NCBI RefSeq assembly: GCF_033807715.1
Contig: NC_084601.1
Location: 14,842,690-14,906,689, forward strand
Origin: Cololabis saira
Lineage: Eukaryota; Chordata; Actinopteri; Beloniformes; Belonidae
Reading direction: 5' to 3'
DNA length: 64,000 nucleotides
Shown here: positions 49,170 through 63,662 of the stretch, one piece after another
How the letters are laid out: every line of letters begins with the position of its first letter
How positions within the stretch are numbered: the stretch's first letter is position 1
Position numbers and translations under genes: made by a program
Notes under the pieces: generated by a model
What the model saw: the letters and a program-made list of their open reading frames with translations, nothing else
Told to the model about the DNA's origin: nothing
The model's database searches: none

Positions 49170-51290
49170 TGGAGATGTTTCAGAGATGTTTGACCATTTT
49201 TGATGCACACCGTCATGAACGTGGAAAATACAGCACATCGGCACAAACACCTCAAAGCAACTGTCCAGCGTGGCAGCGGACGGCTCGTGATTCAGGGCCA
49301 TGCTCATCTTGCAGCTACTGGATCCCGACACCTAAATGAGTTTTCCTCCGTTAAAACTAATCTAGAGTCAAATATGAGACCGTCTGTTTGATAACTAAAT
49401 CTTTGATCATCCACACTGATGCAAGAGACTGAAAATGTCAAACAGAAAATGACTTCATGTTGTTGCTGTTGCAGGGCGTTTTGCTTAGGTCTTGTTAACT
49501 AAATAATGATGTCTTGTGTGCTGCTGTTAATTAAAAGTTGTATTAACCTAATTTTAATATCTGATAAAGGCCGGATTTGTCTTTTTCTCTCATATCTTGA
49601 TATAGAAAACTTTAGAATAGAAAGATGGTGTATTGTTTTTTGGCGTGACTGGCTGCACATCTGTCCAAGTATTTACCACAGTCCAATAAATCTGTTGTGG
49701 AGTTATTTAAGCCCTGGAGACTAAGGTTAGGATAGTAACTGGCAGGCAGGAGCGACTCTGCGCTGGTCCTCCCTCACCCTGACCTTGGCCCCCAGGCGGT
49801 GAGTCCTTACACTCGATCTCACAGTAATGACCTGCCAGGGAGTGATGCTCCTCTTAACCCATAGTGCACTTCACCCAGCCAAGTACACACTCGTACACGG
49901 CAGCTTTTCCACACAAATCGGAGGGATGGCATGTTTGCAGCTTGGAGGCAATAAGTCAGACAATGTTCGGTTTGTGTAATGTCTTCAGCTGCGCAACTCC
50001 TGAAGGAGATACTGAGTTGCTGTAAAACAGGCTCTGCATCTCTGATGTGGAGTCTCAGACAAGGGTAAAAGATCACAGATCAATAATGTTGGAAAATTCC
50101 TGCGGAAACCATAAACATATGTCTGAAGAGAGGGATAACAATACATCGATTGTAGTTTTATTGTACCCACATTATTTTTCACTATCATCATGTTAAATCA
50201 AACACTTAAAGCAAAGTGTTTTATAGATCTGAAAATTTCATGTCAGCATATTAATTTGAAAGAAAACAAGAATGAAAACACCCACATATCTCTAGCATCC
50301 CATCCTTTGCACATTTTTCATTCTTTCACTTATTCATCAATTCATTTATTCTTTCATGTGTCATAACTGTTTTATCCTCATCAGAATAAAACGGCAAAAT
50401 TGAGACTAACTATCACTGAGCATGAGATGTACACACCAATCTATCACAAACCCAGAATAACTATTAGGGAATGAAATTTAAAGTGGTCAGAAATGACTTT
50501 TGATGCTTGAAATTTAGGTGACATGTGTTTTTAAAGGTGCCATTTAGAGATGCATGTACTGCAGAGTCAGATCAACGATGTTTGTGAATAGTTTCACAAG
50601 AATATGAACAAGTAGCACTGAAACTTCAGCACAAACTGAAACATCATGCAGTCAGTAATAATGCAGCCAAACTGAAAATAAAACAATGCATCCTTTTTGC
50701 TTTTTTTTAATGAAACAGTGGTCATTAACAACTGAAATACAGTAAAAAAGATTGCACATAAGGCTGGTATTGTGTTGGCTGTGATAGCGCATGATTAAAA
50801 ACGCTTGAGGAGGGACAGATGGAATCTCTTGACAACAAAGACCTGCTGTATGTTGTGATGCCAGGATCTAAAGAGCTCTCCAAGACCTTCCAAAATAAAA
50901 AGGTGACGACTACTTATAAGTCTGGCAAGGGATTTCTAGATATTTTGAGATGAATTACTGTATTTCAATCAGGCTCCTATTTATCTTGGAGAGGACACTC
51001 CAGCAAATTCAGCTCGAGTGCACTGATTGACGCACAAAGAGGTTTTCAGGACCCCCAGGTCACCACTGGGGTTTTTACAGTTAAGATTGTGTTGACGAGC
51101 TCATAAACATCACAAACCACAAAGCTGCGGAGGAGGAGCTTGTAGTTTATGTTACCAAGCATACCAGTAAACATATAAGCAATGATACGTTTCTTTTCTA
51201 TGATATACTCAAGACAGATGACTCATAAGTACAGCTGACGGGGAGCAGTAAAAATAAACACATTTAGTGTCGGTAAACACGCAAATGTTC
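49170..51290. other. Intergenic, no gene seen
   Basis: AT-rich sequence with stop codons in all frames, no run of splice-bounded open segments and no repeat that I can name. Confidence 0.5.
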
Positions 51291-51296
51291 ATAGGT

Positions 51297-51440
51297 TCAT
51301 TTATTTATTTATTTTATTTATTTATTTATTTATTTATTATTTATTGGATCCCCATTAGTCCGCATAAATATGAAGACTATTCTTCCTGGGGTCCACATTC
51401 ATAAATTCATAAATTCATAAATCATACAATTAATCAACAA
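51297..51440 (-). repeat. Reverse-oriented retroelement end with TTTA run
   Basis: A (TTTA)n run followed by TTGGATCCCCATTAGTCC and ATTCTTCCTGGGGTCCACA is a dispersed fish repeat signature (GGATCCCCATTAG...CTTCCTGGGGTCC). The T-rich left end suggests a poly(A)-type tail, so the element is on the minus strand. Class not certain. Confidence 0.5.
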
Positions 51441-52532
51441 TACAGCATTTATACAAAGAATTACATAGATCAATTAACCTGAAAATATTAACATAAATTT
51501 CATTACATTGAAAAATGAACATGCATGGATTCCTTTAACGTAGTTTTCTAATAGACTATTGTAACAGAATATTATGTCGAAACACAGCTTCTCTCAGTTT
51601 ACTTTTGAAACTAGCCATTCCTGTGGTTCAAATCAGGTGTTCATAGCATCTCTGAAGCACAGAGGTGGGGATATCATGGTTTGAAAGTTTGGCTGCCTTG
51701 TGGAGTAAAAAGCAAATATGAATTCTGCATCATATAAAAGACGATACTGCTGACATAATACTCTAATTTAATCACATCATCAAAGTTGTTTGTTTTCACA
51801 TGCATAAATGATTTAAAATAATATCAAAACAAATGAAATAATGAATAACGTATATAATGTTAAACAATGTCTGATAACAGTATGCACACATTCAGTGATT
51901 ATTAATAGCTACACCAATATGCTCGTGTTTTTCTGAGGTGAGATTAGTAAAAAAGGAACTGCTGCAGAGGAGGATAAGGTACGCCAAAAATAAGAAAAAC
52001 CACCTCCCTGCAGAGGGCTCTACAAGTGGTCCCTGAAGTGTCTCGCAGCAGGAAAGCAGCATCTCACACAGTCTGCTGGTGCAGGAAGTTATACATGTTC
52101 TACAGTAACAATGACATTTCTTTGTTGATGCACACTTGTGCAGAGTGTTTCCTCCTTTTTAAAGCAAATATCATACGTCAGCTTCTCCCTCTGCTGGGCT
52201 CCCCGTGGTCCTGAAACTGTCCTCCTCCCGCTCTGATGCTGTGATGCTGTGTATGACCTTTTGCCTGCTCTCCGCTGTCCTCCGTCTTCCCTAAACAGCA
52301 TCTTCTCCTGAGGTGCGTTTGATAAATACAATGAACGCCAACATCAGATGTCTGTTGGGGATGTTAAACTGCTCAACTCTTAGCAGATTCAGCATACATC
52401 CTCCAGATAACCTGACCGACTCAGATCGACATCAGCTGCTGCAGCTGAGAGGAAGCGCTGGCCTCTTGATGAAGATCCATGGGTCCATTTCTTGCAGGAG
52501 GGGGTTTGTTGTACTTACTGTGCAAATCTCAG

Positions 52533-52586
<54 letters not shown>

Positions 52587-55500
52587 CACTCCTCTTTCCT
52601 GAGATATAGAGCACAATTAGGTCTTCGCGGCAGAGTCTTAGAAGCGAAGCTGACTTTAAGAGGAGACATGGTTCAGTAGAAATGTGACAAAAACTTGGCC
52701 TGCAGCAGCAATTAAGCAGGAAGGTGGTTTCAGTGATCTGTGCCCCCTTTTTTTTTTTACTTAACAAATACTCTGAAAAAAAAAAAGAAGAAAAGCTTCC
52801 CTGGTTTCTGTAGCATCCGTAGCATATCTGGAGTCTGGATTTCACAAGGCATTATAATAACAAGCGTCATAAAAAGCAATAAAAAAATCCAGCTGTGGAA
52901 AGAAAGAAGACCTTGAACACAACACTGATGCATGTGTGTGTGTGTGGGTTACAACTGAGCCCGGATACAACAGACAAAAACACATACTGATTATCTAACT
53001 TTGTTAAAATGTTTAAAAGGAGAAAAAAAAACACAACGGAGTGGAAGGATAAACTTCCATTCTTTCATTCTTCTGTTTAAATGAACAATATTATGACATG
53101 CAAACAAGCAAAGAGGCAATCTATCCCTGCATCCTTGGTTGATGGGTGTAGCCAGACTTGGACCTCTGAGGAAGAAAAGCAGCCATTAATCTTCACATCT
53201 GACGAGCCGCAGACATGTGCGTCGTTTTGCCACCTCTTCCACCGCTCGTACCCACAGAAGCAGCTCAGACTCATTTATCAAAACACACACGATGTCCTCC
53301 AAGCTGCCTCCTCCTCTCGGTTCCTGCTTTGCACCAATGCAAATAGCAGCTGCCGTCTCACCCAGAGGGAAGCAGATGAATGTAGAGGCCTTTTGTTTAT
53401 ATGGCAGCCAGAACCACACTCAGGTACATGAGTCAGCCCGCAAACACGGAAACATAACTCATGCATTGTGTGCTTTCTTAGAGGGCGGGCAGAGCCCAAT
53501 TTGATAATAAAGACTACACCATAGCTGCCAAGTTTTTTTTGTGTGTGTTTTTTTTTTTACATATTTCATATATATGATGTCCGCTGAGATGAAAGGACTG
53601 TTTGTGTTACCTGAGACAGATGCCCTCGTGTCCTGCATGGCAATGTTGCTCTTCAGTGGCAAAATCTGGGGCAAAAAGTGAAGCGGCTCCTTTCACCAGA
53701 AGGAATGAATGTTTGTGTGGACTTTATATTTCTGGATGTATTCAGATAGAAAACAGACAAGGAGGAAATGCTGCCGTATTTGGGTCAAGGAGTCCAGCGA
53801 GTATGTTGAATCAGGTGGATTAAAGATCCTACACATACTCCTGTTGCAGTCCATGGGATTTCAAACTGTTGATTGTTACTCTGATTTCACTGTATTTAAC
53901 AATGTTATTTCACAATAACTGTACTATGGTTGTTACTGTAACGCTAACGTCAGCTCGTGCATTTCTACATCACTTACTCTGAAATCTGAATTGTACTTGA
54001 ACTCTCAAAGGCTTGAATCAGCACGTCTGGATTTTCAGGTGCTTCACCTTCCACACAGTTCATGAACTGATGCTGATGCTTCCTGAAACAAGCGTAGTTT
54101 TTGATGCCAGCAGAAACAAATCCAACTGCCTTCAATCGGGGCTTTGAGAGTCACCATGACCTGGATGAGAGGCTACACCAACGAAGAAGCGAAGAACTTC
54201 AACATAATACGCATGAAAAGATTGAATGCAGTATTGTGGAGTCTGTGGCTGCAACCCCACTGTAGCAGCTGGAGAGCAGACAGAAGTGGATGAGACCCAG
54301 ACGAGGGAAATCGAAATCAGGACAAAAAAGAAAGGCATAATAGGCTACACAGAAACCAACAAATATAAACAGGAACTGAAGGAAAATGAAAAGAATGGTT
54401 TAAAAATAAAAGTTTGTTTTCCTAATCCTTGCACCGTGTCTGCATCAGACCCAGCTCTTTTGTAAACTCACAAGTGGAAGGGAAAAAATAAGAAGAAGGT
54501 TGCAAACCCGGAGGCCAGATGGGGTTCAGTTTGCTAATGGCAGGTAAAGTGGGAAGGCAGTGAATAAAAGATGAGTTAGCTAGGATGTGAATAAATTGAT
54601 GCATTGGCAGTTTGGATTGGATTGTCTGTAGAACATTAAATATGTATGGACCTCAAGATGCCAAACTGGATGACAACATTCCCACAAATGTCCTGCAAAA
54701 TAGACAAATCCTCATTCCCAATGCAAACACGTCCATATCTACGTGCAAGTCCATTCTTAGAGAAATACACACTAAAAACCTCTAGATGAGGAGTTTTATG
54801 TGAAAGACTTCAATTTACATTCACGTACACACACAGATATTGACCTCTAAAGTATCCATATATATTTGATATATTCCCTTATATATTTTCTAGATAGCAG
54901 CTGGAGCTGCAGCAGGTGTGCTATCCTCAGCACACAGACTAGTCAGGTTTCAGTCCCCTTTTACGTCACCCCAGGACATGGTGGTTGCTGCACTTTCAAC
55001 TCAATTGAACCATACCTGCAGCCAACAAAATGCAGACACACACCGTTGCACAAAACAAATATACAGGACTATTATAAACAGAACAAAGCAGCAGTCAGGT
55101 TGCAGGATAGAGGCCTGACCAGGAAAAGCTTGTGCATGTGTGCAATTTCCAAAACTTTCTCTACTAAAAAAAATCGTAGGAAATTCATTTTCACAACATG
55201 AATATGTTTTCTAAACACACTACATTATATTTCCTATTCCCTAAGAGGCTGGTATGCATGATAAATGTAAAAAAAATCCTTATTTATTCGTGCTTTATCT
55301 AACAAAATAAACACCTTTGGTGTCATTTTAGCTCCCCTGGTTCAAGTGAGCTGCTTTTTGCAAGTTTTTTGAGTGATAGAAAAGTCAGATTTGAGAAGGA
55401 CCACATTCAGCCGCCCCTCAACATCTGCTCTCATTCATGATGCGGATCTCTAGCCTTTCGAACAATTATTTCATCCAGTACAAATGAATAATGAATGATA

Positions 55501-57840
55501 ATCTCCTCATCACAGTGACAGCTGACAAACACCTGCTTCTTAATATTGTCGTCATGTTGCAAGAATTTCAGAGGTTCACACACAATATTCTTGTCGGTCT
55601 TTTGCTGGCCCCGTCCTAACTGTGCTTTATAACAGCCATTTATCTGTGCCCATTTCAGTGCAGTACGTCTTTGGATTCAGTGGGTGAGGGTTCCAGCTGT
55701 GGGACGTATTTTTATGTATTTATTTATATCACGGCTAAGGCATTACAATAAATTATAGCATCACCATTGTGGTGAAGAAAGTTCTGTTTTACCAAGATAC
55801 AGTAAACTAATGCAGTCTCAGATGAACAACCTTTTTCGGCCGAGTCATTATTTATGTAACAAAAGCCAAGAGTAAAAAAAAAAAAAAAAAAAATCATGAG
55901 GGAAATACTAAGTACCCCTTTACAGCTTACTTAGGATGTATGAGGTTATGCTGCAGATACCGGAGTATTGTAAAGGTCAGTCTGAGACCATCTGTCTGAC
56001 AGATGAAGCCTGATTTATGCTTTTCCATTGATTCAACGGCGTTGCGACCCAGAGCTTCTCCGTTGACGTAAACCCACCTTCGCAGACCTCAGCATCAGCT
56101 GGCGTGCACCTCCCACATTTCCTGACTACGTGTAAATGCCACACAGACTACGGAGACTATGACTGATACTTAGTTTTTCCGCTTTGTCCCTTCTGCTAGA
56201 TTCTTTCAAAGAGCGTACAGTCCACCTCCTTGCATGACTTCTCTTTGTTTGCATTTCAACATTTGCCTCAGATCGCCCTCCGTCACAGAAGAGTGAAACC
56301 AGAAAGTAAACACTCAACCAGTGAGTTTCACTTTGGTTCATGAAACACTCGTCCGAAAACTGGGTGATGTGCAAGGACAATAATCTGAAGCAAACTATCA
56401 AAACCAACAACAGAACTGAAATTGAAATTGAAAACTCCTCCACTATGATTTGTGAGACTAGTAACGCCACACAGGAAATGACAACTCCAGGTTACCGCTG
56501 CTGAAGATGCAAGCTGACGAATCAACAGGATACTTAGCATTTAGCGTATCATTTTCTTTTTATTTGTTTGGCTTCATTTTTGTTAAAAATATAGCGAAAA
56601 AAATAAGTTTTACATTGTTTTTTGTACGAGGTCATATTTGCCTGATTCTTAAAGTCAAATCTGTTTCTAAACAAAAACACAGGATCATAACAGGGTGTCC
56701 TAACGTCTTTTTGGAAACAGGGTCGTAGTTTACATGCGGGATGTAAAGAATGTAGTTTACTTTACTTTTTATTTTTGAAAAGTAGGAAAAAGGTGGATTT
56801 TATGGGTTTGATAATCTCTAACATGTTCTTTCCATCTCTGAATATTTGTGTGTGTACAAGACGAAAACAAAAGGGCACCAAGAGTCACATTTGCCGTTTA
56901 TTAGGGTATCCAATTTTGTATCTAATGAATATCAAAAGGGGAAAGAGATGTTTTATTACAGTACATTCCCTTTGAAGAACCCAGTCAAAAATACAGGATT
57001 TCAAAACAGAAGAGTAGATCTGTTGGATGGGAGTACTGAGCTGCTCCCTGGATTAAGATTGCATTGGCTGATACCAGCTTGTCACAACTTTCTTACAGCT
57101 GCATTTTTTACGACCTACAAAACACTACTGCATTCTTTTGAGAAGACAACCCCCCCACCCCAAAACATACATCTTTAGTATTGATACATTCGTTGAACTA
57201 CAAGTAATTCTGAACAGCTGAGAAAACGTTCTCAGAGCAGATGACCCTAGGAGAAACAGTTTACAACGTGGATCAACTTCCATCCAGGAGTGACTCCCTT
57301 GAGCTTAAATTAACATTTTCGCTTGAACTGAGCTTACATTTGATAAATATGCATCGGGTAATTCCAGGTTCAGGTATTAAAATATCGAACCATGTTTCCT
57401 TTAAATAGGCAGGTAGGTGGCAAGCTGGATTTCCACAGGGTGACATGCAGTATGTTAATGTGTGTCTGCAGGCACTACTCAAAAGGCTTGGAAAGGCATG
57501 CATGGAAGAGGAGGAGGAGGAGGGAGAAGAGCATGGAAAGAAAGACTGGAAAAAAAGAGACATAGAGAGAGAGAAAAAGAATCCCTGTGTGCAGTGTGAC
57601 AGACGACAGCAGGGGTTGTGTTGCCCAAGGCTTAATGTGCTTCGCCACCACCACAACCACAGCCAGCTTCCTCCATCCATCACCCCTTTTCCCCTCAGGC
57701 TGGCGGTAAAGAGCACAATACGTCCCATCCCTCTGCTCACACTGTCCTGTGCTCGCACAGTGGGTTGGATGGGCATGGGAGGAGGGTGTAAATGGTACAG
57801 GATGGAGTTATAGAGAAGTGAAGGAGTAGAGCGTGTTTTT
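51441..57840. other. Intergenic, repeats only
   Basis: No gene is supported. A (TA)n array lies at 52535-52580. Sequence near 56005-56110 begins GCCTGATTTATGC and contains GTTGCG and GTTGACG motifs like the element at 6277, so it may be a decayed relative. The reading frame over 57273-57776 (minus) is low-complexity Ser/Phe-rich sequence from a purine-rich tract and is not a credible gene. The right part probably includes the kcnh8 3'UTR. Confidence 0.45.
52535..52580. repeat. (TA)n array, intergenic
   Basis: About 23 TA units. Confidence 0.95.
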
Positions 57841-57851
57841 GTGCATTGTCC

Positions 57852-57857
57852 TTTATT
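57852..57857 (-). terminator. kcnh8: Possible kcnh8 polyadenylation signal
   Basis: TTTATT here reads AATAAA on the minus strand, about 480 nt beyond the kcnh8 stop codon. Other A/T-rich signals further left cannot be excluded. Confidence 0.3.
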
Positions 57858-58339
57858 ATGGCAGTCTTATTCAAGTCTTAAGGAAGGAGGAAGGGGTTTG
57901 GAGATGAGCCACACCTGCAGAGCTACCACTACAAAGCTCCATGACTGACCCAAAACTCTACATACCACTTAATAACACTACATTCTGAAAAGGTAAAGCT
58001 AATACACCTAATCCCATCGTACTTGTTTTCATGCAACTGGAAGTTTAAAAGCGTGCCTTCCAAACAAACACCAATGTTAGTTGCATCCCTGTAAAGGTCC
58101 TGAAGCGATATTGCAGACCCCAGCTGATAAATATTATCTCTAGTTCAGGAATATATTCCAAAAAATGTGCTGGAAAAAGTCATTCAGACTCCAGGAAAGT
58201 TCAGATGGACGTCTGCTACAAATTCTTGCCTGGATTGTGGTAGACGCTCCGGAGTGAAGTGTGAGGAGAGAGTCCAGAGCTCTGATGAAGGTCCTCATCC
58301 TCCCTGTCCTGCAGAGATGGACTGCGTATCCTAGACGGG

Positions 58340-61300
58340 TTAGAAGCCTTCCTCATTGCATGAAAAAACTTGCAATCTGAATGATGACGAAGACTCGGCG
58401 CTAACAGAGGATGATTGTAGCTGAAGAGCTGATGTGTCAGGAGTTGGGGTTGAAGCTGAGCTGAGGACATCGGCGTATTCTACCTGGAGGGTCTGCGGTC
58501 TGTTCATTACGGAGTCTGTGTGGCACATCCAACTATGCTGCTTGGAAATAGTGAGGGAGGAAGTAGGCGAAGGCATGGGTGGGTCTGTCCAGATGGAAGC
58601 AGTGTTAGAGGGGGGGGATGATGGGTGATACGGAGCATGGGCAGGACGGTGGAGCTCTGCGCGCCGTGTCGGGGAGTAAGGTACAGGGACAGACTCCTGC
58701 AGGCTGCAGCCCTGATCCCATCTCCATGAGCTGGAGAATCCTCCTCGTGTCCTGCCGGAGGTCAGACACTACTCTCTGGAGGGTGCTCACCTGCAGACAC
58801 GAACACAAATAATCTCTGAAGAAACCACATTAAACTCATTTACAGTCGGTCCACTTGAATAAGTTTACACACTCGAGTCTTTAAAAACCAGGTCATTCTT
58901 CTTATACACTACACTTCTGCAGCACCAAACTGTCATCTTCTGATGTTTTGCACCCATTAACTAAGTACAAGACAGGCATTATGCAAATATGTTGTACAAT
59001 AATGTATAACAGCTTCATACAAAATGAAGTGAGAGACGACTGAGGTGTTTAGACAGTTTGGGAGCAGTGTCTCCGTCAGGATTCAACACTTCTCCCTAAG
59101 GTGGACTTTCATATGGACAAGATGCTACAAGGAAATGGAAAAACACAAATATATCATTTAAAGAAAAGAAAATATGCATTTCAAACAGAGGACATAAAGT
59201 ATGTAAAAAAAATAAAAAAAATAATATTCTTATTTGAAATATATCTTAGTTAATATTAGTGGTAATATTTCTAGTAAACATTGTTCTTTTCAGAGCCTAT
59301 TTTTCATGTTTTAATTTGACTAATTCTTATGCTTTTTCATTCCTCCACTGGCTACCTGCCATAAAGATTTATAGGATTGATAATTAAGGATAAATTATTG
59401 ATTATTACTAGTGGAAAAGGACACCTTACAACACTGGAGGCCTTAAAGGGTTAAGTTCATGTAGATGTGTTGGGATCAGGACAATGTCAGCATGGAAGCA
59501 TGCGTTATGTTTTATATAGTTATAATTTCAAAGAATATTTTATTTTATACCAAAATAACATTTGTTTGAGCATTTAAAAAAAGAGACTAGTTTTGCACAT
59601 ATGCATTAGTATTGAACACAGATTTTACAAAGAACTCAAGCTTGTGGCTTGTGGTTGTGAAATTACAGATCCGATCCATCTCTGTGCCTTGGGGAATTTG
59701 ACCTATGACCTTTAGTCTTGAAACGCTCATATCCAAAACACTGCCATGCAGCTGACTCTTCTAGTTATGTATTAAAAGTCAAACTTTTATCAGGAGCAGA
59801 AAGGCGGTAGGATTTGCAGAACATTTTGGTGAATTTGGCACCGTCAGCGGAGTCATTTTGGGTCAAAGTAGTGGCTGTTTTGTGAGTAGCATCAAGCTGC
59901 TATAATTGCCTATAACACCGAAGAGGCGGCTGGTGTTTAGCTGCTCTCTGCGCATGACATACGCTCTGAGGGCACGACCGTGAAGCCTTGCCAACGTGCC
60001 ATCTGGTTCTGCTAGTCAGAGCACTCGTTCCTCTGGCTGGTGATGTTCATCAAGGCAACTGGATGCACATCAGCCGTCAGCAGGGCACACAACTCCAGTG
60101 GGGAAGTGCTCAAGTCACTATGTGAATACGTGAAGAGGGGATCGAGTGCACAATTATACTGCCATTGCATATGACCAAATCCGGCTGGCAGCGCCAATTT
60201 CCTCACTCAGTTTTATGAATGCTCATTTTGCTGTATGTATACTACAAGTGGATGTGCACGTACGCTTATGTCACGCAAAGTCTTTTTTTAACATCTCTTA
60301 TCTTGTTTTTTTTTTGTTTAAAAAATAATGGATTCCTTTACTATCAGAGTTCTCCTGTTTCTTTCCCCTGCATGTTGTTCACGTACGCCTTGCTCTAAAT
60401 TCTGGTTACGATATAAATAGCTGCGAGTGGCAGGACAGTCCAATCTGACACGCTGTCAATATGGATTTCTACGTCTGAGACGAGCATCTGTGGTCGCTGA
60501 CAGACACCAGCAGCAGCAGAAACAACTGCAGCTACATGTGAGGGCCTCCTGTAAACACCTACAGACTCTCTGAACTGACCAAACTGATGCTAATTACCTA
60601 GTGAGACTTATAAACAAACAGACAAAAAAACAAGATCCCAAGTGTATAGAGTACATTGCCAAATTGTCTTTGTCCCAAACAATTTCCAATCAAAATAAAT
60701 AAATAAATGAAATGGATGAATGGAAAAAAAAGTATATACAAAGATCTTCAAATCCCTATTCAACTGTGATGAGCACAGTTTGGATTCAATTGTTCCAATT
60801 CAATGTTTTTGAGCATTGAATCCTGAAAGGAAGATATATTGAGATTGTTTTCCTTTTTAGATACAGTAAATGCTTGCTTTGAATTGAATGCAGAGAATAC
60901 ATTAAAAAAAAGATTTGGAAAATTAAAGAACTGAATGATATTTCTCATTAAATATTGCATGAGGCCATAAATAGATGCACAAACACCCAACCACACCAGC
61001 ATGCGTTGTGATTGTTTCATCTCTCAATGTTTTAGAACTGTATTGTTGGCATCACGTATAAGATAATTATAACCTGTATTTTTAAAAGAACAAACACTTT
61101 CTTGGTTTCAAAGTTCAATGTGTTGCCTGTTCCATCTTCAATTAAATATAAAAGGATTTTTTAAAGGATTTTCAATTTAACCAATTTCCTTGACTAGATG
61201 TATCACAGAGTTTGATGGAAAATGTAACTTTCATTATTGAAATGTTTTCCATTACCATAAATGAGATCCACTGTTCCCTTCTTACTGAATTGAAATGAGA

Positions 61301-63662
61301 ATAATCCTTCAAGTGTTCTAGGTGCTTTTGTAAGCTATATTGTTGATGAACAAAAGTGGGTCACTCCTGCTGAGCATGGAAGTGTGTTTCCTCTTCTTGT
61401 AATTAAAAGTGCGACAGGTGCTGAGGCGCTGCTCTCGTTGTCCTGACTCTCCTGTGCGGCTTCGTCATCATTATTATATTCTTGGCATATTAAGTTCAAA
61501 CTTCTCTTCAGCTCTTTTATAAGTTTCTGCATGTGGTAATAATCCCCTCACGTGCGCTGAGTCTGCTTCAAGTCAGAGGATAAAACAGAGCAAGGCCTCA
61601 CTAGATTTACGACATTGCGCGTGTTTCAGTAAGAACAGAAAACATATCGACAAAGTCAGTTTCTGGCTCATTTGATTGCATATCAAACTGAAAATTAAAA
61701 CTTGTGATTAACTATTCAGAGTTGCTGCTGCAAATGAACAACCAATAACATGTAGTTCATTATTTTGTCTGTTGCTTGGGAGGACTTGTTGGCAGTCTGC
61801 ACGATACTTGAACACTATTCTGGATATCAAACACTCGTTTTCATCTCCTGTGTTGTTCAGTATAGTTGGATCCACATGGGGATTAACAAGCGAAAGGCCA
61901 TGCTGAGGGACTTCCTGTCAAACATCAGTAGCCCACAGAGACAGAGAACATAAAGCATCAAATGTGTTTAAGAGTGGAGCATTGCACCATTATCTTTCAG
62001 TTTCCTGTCATTTAGTTTGTTTATCTTGCTCCTAATTTCAAGAGAATAAAAGGAAAATTACTTTATGTCTTCTGTTTTTTTCCTGTGTCTCTTTTCGCCT
62101 TTGGAACAGTTAGGTCATCTTGTGACACTGAGTCCTCCTCACCTGCCAGAAGTGGAACGTCAAAGTGGCCGCCTGTCAGTCAAACGGCTGGCAGCATCTG
62201 TCTGTTGCATATGATTCTGTATGAAGTGATGGAAAATACCGTGGCTGATGCCAACAAAACTAAAGAAGCCTCTCTGTAGGTCAAGAAATAATGAGCTGAT
62301 TTTATTCCTCCGTTGTCTGTTTTTTGGTTCATTACTTTTCTCAGTATCTTCATCCGTCTCGAGCCCGACTGATGCAACATATGGCTTGTGGTTTCCTGAG
62401 CCCACCGGTCTCACCACACACACGCAAATCAATCGGCTCAGCAAACTGTGTTTTTATCACTTCTGAATATTTTAGGTTGGCTTACATTTATTTACAGAAG
62501 ACTTACTGCATTCCTTTCCAACTATTTCACACTTAATCTTAATCCTTACCTTAAACCAAGTCATCATCCTCAATTTTCAACTTTCAGTTTAACGTCATGG
62601 GGTTTTGCTTTTTATCCCCTAAGGAAGGTAAGTCTCATTTGAACACAATCCATTTCCCTAACCTTAATCTTTACCAGTACAACCCTTAATACAACCTTAA
62701 TTCAGTTGTTAACACTAACTCTAACCAGGACAAAGCTTTGGTCCCTACAAGGTTAGTTATTATACTAAAATTGGCTTTTTGAGGTTAAAAAATAAAGAAG
62801 AGAAGCCACACACACATAAAGTCACATCAAATCCTACCTGCTGGTCGAGGTGTCGCAGTTGTCCTCTAGTCTCCTCTGCTTCAGCTGCTAATTCTGCTAT
62901 GTTGATGTGCAGCATGTCTGTGGCAGAATGATAAGTGATAAATGACTTCAAACAACATCAAAGTAACTACATGAAGGTTGACTGCAAATAGCCTGGCCAG
63001 CCATCCTCTCTGTTCCTCTTCAATAAAAAGAATTAGCCTGGTTCCTCTGGATTCCACTTTGATTTTCAGGGGCCAGTAGCGACAAATGCAGGAGGAAGTG
63101 CGTCTGGATGCCCTTGGAAAGGCACACAACTAATCAGAGATGAAGCGAGTGACATACCAGACTAATATCAGCAAAATATATTCAAAATGGCATGAAGTAA
63201 AGCTAAACACCAGTGAATAAGAATGAGCAATTCTGCAAAAACCTTGATTGTTCTGAATAGTGACTCTTGGATGCTTCTGCATGAGTGATTAAATAAAGCC
63301 TACCCCTGCCGACTTGTGATTGGTTCAGCACATTCTGAACCGGTGGAAACGGCTGTGAATTAGAGGGGTACCAGAGCCATTTCACAAGAGATATTTTGGG
63401 GGTTATGAGTGGTTATGACTGACCAGGTTATATTACTAATACTGTGAGCAGTAAAGTTTCATCAGCTTCATTAAAGTAGTGCACGGTTTCAGATGTTAAT
63501 ATATTTAAAAAACATTTTAAATGGTATACGATGATGAGAGGACCTGTAGTAGGGGCAGAGACGATGGATGGTTCCTTGACAGGACAAACTCTGCTGGTAG
63601 AGAAGGAGAAGGTCCGGGATATTTCCTTCTGCGCATCAGTGTCTTCAGTACCATCCACTATC
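58340..63662 (-). CDS. kcnh8: Elk-type voltage-gated K+ channel, C-terminal exons (partial)
   Basis: The last three coding exons of a KCNH8 (Elk3) channel; the rest lies right of the window. Exons in transcript order: 63662-63544, 62917-62838, 58790-58340. The first begins IVDGTEDTDAQKEISRTF, close to human KCNH8 IVDGIEDGNSSEESQTF. The second and third carry the coiled-coil AEETRGQLRHLDQQ and VSTLQRVVSDLRQDTRRIL, matching human AEETKQQINKLNSE and VTTLTQEVSQLGKDMRNVI. The last exon later aligns at SIWTDPP and NEEGF (human DIWSVDP and EEGSF). A run of eight C at 58611-58618 puts the frame out: as written the protein stops at once, but loss of one C would restore the family frame to the TAA at 58342-58340. 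That end is shorter than human. The donor at 63543 (GTCCTC) is weak. Confidence 0.8.
58791..62837. other. kcnh8 intron, no other gene seen
   Basis: AT-rich intron sequence of about 4 kb between the last two coding exons, without recognisable repeats or open frames of note. Confidence 0.5.
62540..62760. repeat. CTAACC-type dispersed fish repeat
   Basis: Repeated CCCTAACCTTAATC, AACACTAACTCTAACC and the end TTGGTCCCTACAAGGTTAG resemble a common teleost repeat built from degenerate CCTAACC units next to GTCCCCACAA. It is not telomeric: the units are too divergent and it sits inside a gene. Confidence 0.45.

Noticed and set aside
57273..57776. Minus-strand open frame of 167 codons
   Set aside because: Low-complexity Ser/Phe/Trp-rich product from a purine-rich stretch, with no domain or splice context. 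More likely kcnh8 3'UTR or intergenic DNA.
62560..62760. Interstitial telomere repeat
   Set aside because: CTAACC-like units are too irregular and match a dispersed fish repeat better than (TTAGGG)n.
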